In this document: positions 14,388 through 18,398 of the stretch, piece by piece | Numbering within the stretch: position 1 is the first letter of the stretch | How the letters are laid out: every line of letters begins with the position of its first letter | Assembly: GCA_934434555.1 (NCBI GenBank) | Contig: CAKRZX010000031.1 | Span: 1-18,398, forward strand | Direction of reading: 5' to 3' | Length of the DNA: 18,398 nucleotides | Source: an uncultured Clostridia bacterium | GTDB lineage: Bacteria; Bacillota; Clostridia; Christensenellales; QALW01 | The notes under the pieces: model-generated | Seen by the model: only the letters and a program-made list of their open reading frames with translations | Told to the model about the DNA's origin: nothing | Databases searched by the model: none | Position numbers and translations under genes: made by a program

Positions 14388-15829
14388 CTTCTTTTCCTCC
14401 TTTGGGGCAGTGCCTTGTCAAGCATTGCAAAGTGTTCTTCGGCGGCATCGGAAAAAGCCTTTTCGTCCTCAAAATACGGGTCATTATGTTCGGGCAGTTC
14501 TTTCTGTATTGCCTGAATCCTTTCAATAAGCAATTCAACTTCACTCTTTTTGTTGCCGTTTTCGTCCGGCGCGGGTTCGGGCGTGATATCTTCAAGTTTA
14601 TCCGAGTACGAATGGGACAGATACAGCGAAAGTTTCGCGCAGGCGGGACCTATAAGTTCGTAAAGGACGCTTGACGCAAGAATTATCGTTTCAAGCGCAG
14701 TGCCCGCACTGCCGCCGAGCGTCCGCGCACCCATTGCCGCAAGACCTATTGCCACGCCCGCCTGAGGAATAAGGGCAAGCCCTAAATAATTGCGCACGGA
14801 TTTATCCTTTTTCGCAATCAGACAGCCGAAAAATGCGCCGCCGTACTTGCCCAGAATACGCACGATGAAGTACGCCACACCTACCCATATAAGCGGAACT
14901 CCGCCGATAACGTCGGAAGTATTTAAGAGTGCACCCAGGTCAAAATTCAAGCCCGAACGCACAAAGAATAAAAGCAGTATGGGCGGCGAAAAATAGTTGA
15001 GCTGCTTAAACAGCCGTTCGTCGTCGGTGGTGTTGACGTACACCATACCCATTGCCATACACCCTAAAAGGGGCGAAACGTCCAAAATGGCGCAGATTCC
15101 GCAAAACGCAAAAAGAAGGGCGATTGAAACGATAAGCCTGTTGTCGGTGGAGCGCTTGTGCAGAAGCAGTTTCAAAAACAGACCGAAAAGACCGCCCAGA
15201 CAGAACACAAGCAGATTGATTAAAATCGGTTTAATAACCGAAACAAAGTCGAAAGTTCCCGTTGAGGACGCCACTGCAACGGAAATTGCAATGCTGTAAG
15301 CAACAAGACCCACAACATCGTCAAGGGCAACAACCTGTAAGAGCGTATCGACAAAATCGCCCTTTGCGCCGGTTTGACGGATAGTCATAACCGTTGACGC
15401 AGGCGCGGTCGCGGCGGCGAGCGCACCTAAAACAAGTGAGAAATTTGCGTCAAGCCCAAGGGCAAAAAAGCATACGGCAAACACAAGCACCGACGCAAGG
15501 CACGCTTCAAGCACGGTGATTATTATCACCTTTGCACCGCTCTTTTTCAGCGTTGAAATTCGGAAAAATTCGCCCGTGGAAAAGGCGATGAAAGCAAGGG
15601 CAATATCGGCAATAAAACTCATACCGTCTATTACCGTGCGGGGGACAAAGTTAAGGCAGTATGGACCCAGCAGAATACCCGAAATTATATATGCCGTTAC
15701 GTTGGGCAGACGCAGACGCTTTGTTATTCGCGTCATTGCAAAGCCGCAGATTAGCATAAGGGAAAGAGAAATTATTATCACCGATACCGGCGAGGTGATG
15801 TTAAATTTTTCGTATATTGGTGTAAGCAT
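14384..15829 (-). CDS. CPA2-type cation:proton antiporter (KefB/NapA-like)
   Basis: A 481-residue inner-membrane transporter with about 12 hydrophobic helices over residues 1-390 and a charged cytoplasmic tail (about 405-481, rich in Glu and Lys, ending 'QRRKRR'). 'AYIISGILLGPY', 'AFIAFSTGEFF', 'AATAPASTVMTIRQTGAKG' and 'VVALDDVVGLVAYSIAI' match the CPA2 family, where the paired acidic residues of the last motif ('LDD') carry the exchanged ions. There is no TrkA-N/KTN domain, so a simple Na+/H+ or K+/H+ exchanger is likelier than a glutathione-gated KefC. AAGGAG precedes the ATG. It leads a two-gene operon with the MgtC-like gene and is divergent from a LysR-type regulator, its likely controller. 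Substrate ion is unknown. Confidence 0.88.
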   Translation of the reverse strand: MLTPIYEKFNITSPVSVIIISLSLMLICGFAMTRITKRLRLPNVTAYIISGILLGPYCLNFVPRTVIDGMSFIADIALAFIAFSTGEFFRISTLKKSGAKVIIITVLEACLASVLVFAVCFFALGLDANFSLVLGALAAATAPASTVMTIRQTGAKGDFVDTLLQVVALDDVVGLVAYSIAISVAVASSTGTFDFVSVIKPILINLLVFCLGGLFGLFLKLLLHKRSTDNRLIVSIALLFAFCGICAILDVSPLLGCMAMGMVYVNTTDDERLFKQLNYFSPPILLLFFVRSGLNFDLGALLNTSDVIGGVPLIWVGVAYFIVRILGKYGGAFFGCLIAKKDKSVRNYLGLALIPQAGVAIGLAAMGARTLGGSAGTALETIILASSVLYELIGPACAKLSLYLSHSYSDKLEDITPEPAPDENGNKKSEVELLIERIQAIQKELPEHNDPYFEDEKAFSDAAEEHFAMLDKALPQRRKRR

Positions 15830-15854
15830 GTTTTCTCCTTGAAATAATTAAAAA

Positions 15855-15879
15855 TGCAACTGCCGCAATCGGCGTTGCA
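15855..15879 (-). promoter_or_regulatory. Hairpin or operator in the antiporter leader
   Basis: The inverted repeat TGCAAC-T-GCCG / CGGC-GTTGCA has a CAAT loop and one bulged base. It lies in the predicted 5' leader of the antiporter and, on the minus strand, is followed by TTTTT and then A/T-rich sequence, so it could act as an attenuator. Its symmetry also fits a regulator site between the divergent genes. Confidence 0.45.
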
Positions 15880-15887
15880 AAAATCTA

Positions 15888-15916
15888 TTGAATATTTTCG
15901 TATAATATGATATAAT
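15888..15916 (+). promoter_or_regulatory. Promoter of the LysR-type regulator
   Basis: TTGAAT (15888-15893), exactly 17 bp and TATAAT (15911-15916). The region up to the gene (15917-15989) is very A/T-rich and holds nothing else I recognise except GGAG before the ATG. Confidence 0.6.
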
Positions 15917-15935
15917 CTTTTTATGATAAAATCAA
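15907..15935 (-). promoter_or_regulatory. Candidate promoter of the antiporter-mgtC operon
   Basis: On the minus strand, TTGATT (15930-15935), 17 bp and TATCAT (15907-15912). It overlaps the opposing lysR promoter, so the two polymerases would compete, as is usual for divergent LysR-controlled pairs. Confidence 0.45.
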
Positions 15936-15989
15936 ATTATATTATTTTTGATATATATAAAATTTTGTAATGAATACGGAGAAGATAAA

Positions 15990-16883
15990 ATGCTCGGAAC
16001 AAAATTGCAGACGCTGCTGGCGGTGGCGGAATACAAAAACTTTACCCGCGCCGCGGAAGAACTTAATATGACACAGCCCGCCGTAAGCCACCATATAAAA
16101 CAGTTGGAGGAAGAAGTGAACGCACCCCTGTTTATAAGGAATAAATCAGGGCTTAAACTTACACCGCAAGGGGAAATCGTAGTAAAATACGCGCGCAGGA
16201 TGAATGCACTTAACGGCAAGATGTATTCCGAACTGCAAAATGCTCAAAAGCACCTTTCGCTGCTGCGCATAGGCATAACCCATACTTCCGAAAGCAATTT
16301 TACAGCCGCCGCACTGGCAAAATACAGCAATCAAAAAGGCAAATTAAAGATAATACTTTTTACTGATACCATAAATAATCTTTATGATATGCTTGAAAAT
16401 TATGAGATTGATCTGGCAATTGTGGACGGCGCGTATAACGACAGCCGCTTTTCTTCAATGCTTCTTGACACGGACTATCTTACCTGCGTAATGTCGGTGG
16501 ACAATCCGCTTGCAAAAAAAGGTGCGGTAACTCTTGCAGAACTTAAAAAGCAGAAAATGATTCTGCGCACGCCTTCGTCGGCTACAAGGACATTGTTTGA
16601 ATCCGCCCTTGAAAGTAACGGCGAAACAATACGGTCTTTTGACGTTACCCTTGAAGTAGACAATATTGCCACAATAAAGGACCTTATCCGTAAGGATTTA
16701 GGGGTATCTATCCTGCCGCGCAGTGCGTGCCTTGATGAGCTTAAAAAGAAGAAAATCGCCGTGCTTCCCATAGAGAATTTGAGTATGGTGCGTGAAACAA
16801 GGATAATATATAATAAGGATTTTTCACATACCGATATACTTAATGAGATTATCAAAATTTACACTTCAAATGCGATGAATTGA
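15990..16883 (+). CDS. LysR-family transcriptional regulator
   Basis: A 297-residue cytoplasmic regulator. Residues 1-60 are the winged helix-turn-helix: 'LQTLLAVAEYKNFTRAAEELNMTQPAVSHHIKQLEEEVNAPLF' is the canonical LysR motif. A linker helix follows, then a periplasmic-binding-protein-like effector domain from about 90 to the end ('LRIGITHTSES', 'YEIDLAIVDG', 'DLIRKDLGVSILPRSA'). Length is normal. The start is chosen for CGGAG 8 nt upstream; an in-frame ATG at 15948 has no ribosome binding site. It is divergent from the antiporter-mgtC operon, so control of that operon is the obvious inference; LysR regulators typically also repress themselves. The inducer is unknown. Confidence 0.93.
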   Translation: MLGTKLQTLLAVAEYKNFTRAAEELNMTQPAVSHHIKQLEEEVNAPLFIRNKSGLKLTPQGEIVVKYARRMNALNGKMYSELQNAQKHLSLLRIGITHTSESNFTAAALAKYSNQKGKLKIILFTDTINNLYDMLENYEIDLAIVDGAYNDSRFSSMLLDTDYLTCVMSVDNPLAKKGAVTLAELKKQKMILRTPSSATRTLFESALESNGETIRSFDVTLEVDNIATIKDLIRKDLGVSILPRSACLDELKKKKIAVLPIENLSMVRETRIIYNKDFSHTDILNEIIKIYTSNAMN

Positions 16884-16982
16884 TTTTACCGTAACTCCTT
16901 GAATTTGTGTCACATTAACAGCCGCAAATAATACGCGGCCGTGATACAATAAAAGAAAAAGGCAGAGAAATAATTTAATGCC

Positions 16983-17012
16983 TTTACAAACAAGGAGGTT
17001 TTATGGTATAAT
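16983..17012 (+). promoter_or_regulatory. Extended -10 promoter abutting the toxin-like ORF
   Basis: TTTACA (16983-16988), 18 bp and TATAAT (17007-17012) preceded by TG (extended -10, TGGTATAAT). A polymerase here would start near 17019, inside the reading frame that begins at 17013. The same stretch contains AAGGAGG (16992-16998) followed by ATG GTA TAA, a two-codon frame. The region 16884-16982 holds a weak inverted repeat (AAAGGCA 16958-16964, TGCCTTT 16979-16985) and nothing else I recognise. Confidence 0.5.
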
Positions 17013-17597
17013 ATGGTTGAAGAAAACAAGTGGATTTTGGACAATATCCTCGGGGTAAAAGGGGATGGCTTTGTTATTAGGGAAAACGAAAGCACAGAGA
17101 ACATTGAAACCTGCGGAGGCGAGGCGGTCAGGGACGAAAAAACAAGGACCTGTGAAATATGCGTTGCTTTGAACAGTACGGTATTCAGAAATAACAATAA
17201 ACCGGAGTATTACCATCCGCATTGCAAATGCGCGGTAAAAGAATATAAGCTGGATAAAGTGAAGTTTGATTTTCCTATTGAAAAGGTCACTAATTACTTG
17301 CTTTCAAGAGAGGATAAGAAAGCAATGATGCGTACAATGGGGTACATACCGGAGGATTCCCAAGAGGTATACGATTTAGTTAAATCAATAGTTGAAAGTA
17401 AGTTTTTAAGCGGAGATTACATTCTTCGGGCACTTGATAAACATGGGCAACGCTTTCAAGTTGACTTGACATTAGAAGGGAAAAGAGACCATGCAGGCGA
17501 AAGTTTTAAGTGCCATGTGGGGTGCACCGCATGGCCATACGGCAAAATAAAGGTTGCTACACCGATAGTTAGAAAAAAAGGAGCAAAATATAGATGA
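17013..17597 (+). CDS. Probable polymorphic-toxin fragment: MuF-like zinc knuckle plus DUF6883-like domain
   Basis: A 194-residue protein. Residues 44-75 carry the Cys/His pattern 'TCEICVALNSTVF...YHPHCKCAV' (Cys47, Cys50, His68, His70, Cys71, Cys73), which resembles the C-terminal zinc-binding piece of phage Mu-F-like head proteins that also precedes toxin domains. Residues 83-188 resemble DUF6883: 'IEKVTNYLLS', 'RTMGY' and a beta-rich end 'GKIKVATPIV'. I know that domain from the C-terminal ends of polymorphic toxins. No signal peptide or delivery domain is present, so it may be an orphan toxin tip. Its stop overlaps the next gene by 4 nt, typical of toxin-immunity pairs. The start is uncertain: ATG 17013 lies 14 nt from AGGAGG, and the better-placed ATG 17003 hits a stop after two codons. 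The family calls are from memory; toxicity is inferred. Confidence 0.6.
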   Translation: MVEENKWILDNILGVKGDGFVIRENESTENIETCGGEAVRDEKTRTCEICVALNSTVFRNNNKPEYYHPHCKCAVKEYKLDKVKFDFPIEKVTNYLLSREDKKAMMRTMGYIPEDSQEVYDLVKSIVESKFLSGDYILRALDKHGQRFQVDLTLEGKRDHAGESFKCHVGCTAWPYGKIKVATPIVRKKGAKYR

Positions 17598-17923
17598 AAT
17601 ATTTAGATAAAGTGAAAATCTTAACAGATAAATATGAGAAAGACGGAGTAAAAAAAGGTGCAATCGGAACAATTATTTTCTCGGAAATACGGGCTGAAAC
17701 ATTTGAGGTTGTTTTTAGCGATAAAGACGGCTATGACTATGCTATGATGGAAATATTTGTGGGCGATGTGGAAGTTGTAAAGAGTTCGCATATGACCGAC
17801 GAAGATATATTAGAGGATTTGCCTGCACATAACCCGGCATGGTGGTGCAAGGTAGAGGACGGATATATTCTTAACCTGAAAGGTGAAAAAAAGAACAAGA
17901 TACCTTACGATTACAGGTCATAA
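17594..17923 (+). CDS. DUF4926-like protein, probable immunity protein (copy 1)
   Basis: A 109-residue soluble acidic protein. Residues 1-62 ('YLDKVKILTDKYEKDGVKKGAIGTII...FEVVFSDKDG') match the small SH3-like DUF4926 fold as I remember it. Residues 63-109 form an extension with 'HNPAWWCKVEDG'. The ATG overlaps the toxin-like gene's TGA (ATGA), with AAGGAG 10 nt upstream, so it is translationally coupled to it. A cytoplasmic protein directly behind a toxin-like gene most likely neutralises that toxin. It is followed by at least two further copies with the same spacing. The fold is fairly sure; the immunity function is inferred from position. Confidence 0.7.
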   Translation: MKYLDKVKILTDKYEKDGVKKGAIGTIIFSEIRAETFEVVFSDKDGYDYAMMEIFVGDVEVVKSSHMTDEDILEDLPAHNPAWWCKVEDGYILNLKGEKKNKIPYDYRS

Positions 17924-17957
17924 GCCGGATATTCGCACAATTGAGGAGAAAAAATAA

Positions 17958-18287
17958 ATGAAATATTTAGATGATGTAAGGATATTAACAGATAAATATG
18001 AAAAAGACGGAGTAAAAAAAGGTGCAATCGGAACAATTATTTTGTCTGAAATACGGTCAGGGACATTCGAGGTAGTTTTTAGCGATAAAGACGGTTATGA
18101 CTATGCTATGATGGAAATATTTGTGGGCGATATGGAAGTCGTAAAGAGTTCGCATATGACCGATGAAGATATATTAGAGGATTTGCCTGCACATAACCCG
18201 GCATGGTGGTGCAAGGTAGAGGACGGATATATTCTTAACCTGAAAGGTGAAAAAAAGAACAAGATACCTTACGATTACAGGTCATAA
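17958..18287 (+). CDS. DUF4926-like protein, probable immunity protein (copy 2)
   Basis: The same length as copy 1, with six residue changes, all in the DUF4926-like half: K6D, K8R, F29L, A34S, E35G and V59M. The C-terminal 50 residues are identical. GAGGAG lies in the spacer 10 nt before the ATG. The intergenic spacer is the same as that after this copy, so the unit was duplicated gene plus spacer. The changed residues in the first half may alter which toxin variant is bound (inference). Confidence 0.75.
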   Translation: MKYLDDVRILTDKYEKDGVKKGAIGTIILSEIRSGTFEVVFSDKDGYDYAMMEIFVGDMEVVKSSHMTDEDILEDLPAHNPAWWCKVEDGYILNLKGEKKNKIPYDYRS

Positions 18288-18321
18288 GCCGGATATTCGC
18301 ACAATTGAGGAGAAAAAATAA

Positions 18322-18398
18322 ATGAAATATTTAGATAAAGTGAAAATCTTAACAGATAAATATGAGAAAGACGGAGTAAAAAAAGGTGCAATCGGAAC
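18322..18398 (+). CDS. DUF4926-like protein copy 3, truncated by the window end
   Basis: The first 77 nt of a third unit, with ATG and GAGGAG in the spacer. It encodes the start 'MKYLDKVKILTDKYEKDGVK', identical to copy 1 and different from copy 2 at residues 6 and 8. The gene continues past the window. Confidence 0.8.
   Translation, partial: MKYLDKVKILTDKYEKDGVKKGAIG

Larger units (their letters stand above)
17594..18398 (+). repeat. Tandem gene array, 364-bp unit, 2.2 copies visible
   Basis: Units start at 17594, 17958 and 18322. Each unit is a 330-nt gene plus a 34-nt spacer carrying its own GAGGAG ribosome binding site. Units 1 and 2 differ at about 19 positions by eye, all in the first 207 nt. 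The last 157 nt of each unit (17801-17957 and 18165-18321) look identical. Unit 3 matches unit 1, not unit 2, for all 77 nt seen. Confidence 0.95.

Noticed and set aside
16921..16985. Terminator after lysR
   Set aside because: The inverted repeats (GCCGC/GCGGC and AAAGGCA/TGCCTTT) are short and lack a T run on the plus strand; the second has a T-rich tail only on the minus strand, where no gene is visible to its right.
17594..18398. CRISPR-like or phage repeat array
   Set aside because: The repeat unit is a whole gene of 364 bp with no short spacers; it is a tandem gene duplication.

Overview
The window looks like a contig from an uncultured low-to-mid GC Clostridia bacterium, probably gut-associated and close to Oscillospiraceae or Lachnospiraceae. 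The signs are strong AGGAGG-type ribosome binding sites, textbook sigma-A promoters with 17-bp spacers, a CsoR/CopA copper operon, a secreted domain-permuted GH3 glycosidase with a 'HNF..GVCxVC' tail motif, and the tRNA-Val(UAC) type. This taxonomic placement is inference from style, not from a marker gene. No rRNA, CRISPR array or insertion sequence was seen.

Layout, left to right. A tRNA-Val(UAC) gene on the minus strand runs off the left edge, preceded by its own consensus promoter and by a small DUF4870/Tic20-like membrane protein, also on the minus strand. Next comes a plus-strand operon of three genes: a D-2-hydroxyacid dehydrogenase, a sugar-phosphate-isomerase-like TIM barrel, and an unrecognised helical-barrel protein. 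It closes with a clear terminator. It looks like a small carbohydrate or hydroxy-acid catabolic unit of unknown substrate. Then comes csoR-copA, with a perfect CsoR operator lying inside the promoter. CopA carries a second heavy-metal-binding domain at its C-terminus, preceded by an in-frame Shine-Dalgarno and ATG, so a free CopZ-like chaperone could be made from the same message. A bidirectional terminator separates copA from galE, which is on the minus strand.

galE and an AraC-family regulator diverge from back-to-back promoters. Downstream of the regulator is a 1585-residue secreted GH3 enzyme, with the order C-domain, three carbohydrate-binding-like repeats, catalytic barrel and tail. A 37-residue peptide gene is attached to its end. 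A broken, 5'-truncated AraC-family gene follows on the minus strand, then an MgtC-like protein and a CPA2 cation/proton antiporter that overlap by 4 nt. A LysR-type regulator diverges from this pair.

The right end holds a probable polymorphic-toxin remnant: a zinc-knuckle (MuF-like) segment joined to a DUF6883-like C-terminal domain. It overlaps by 4 nt the first of at least three tandem DUF4926-like genes, probably immunity genes. The last copy is cut by the window end. This toxin plus tandem-immunity array is the best candidate for an undescribed system. The window begins inside a tRNA and ends exactly 77 nt into a repeat copy, which suggests that both ends are assembly breaks at repeats and that the array is longer than shown.
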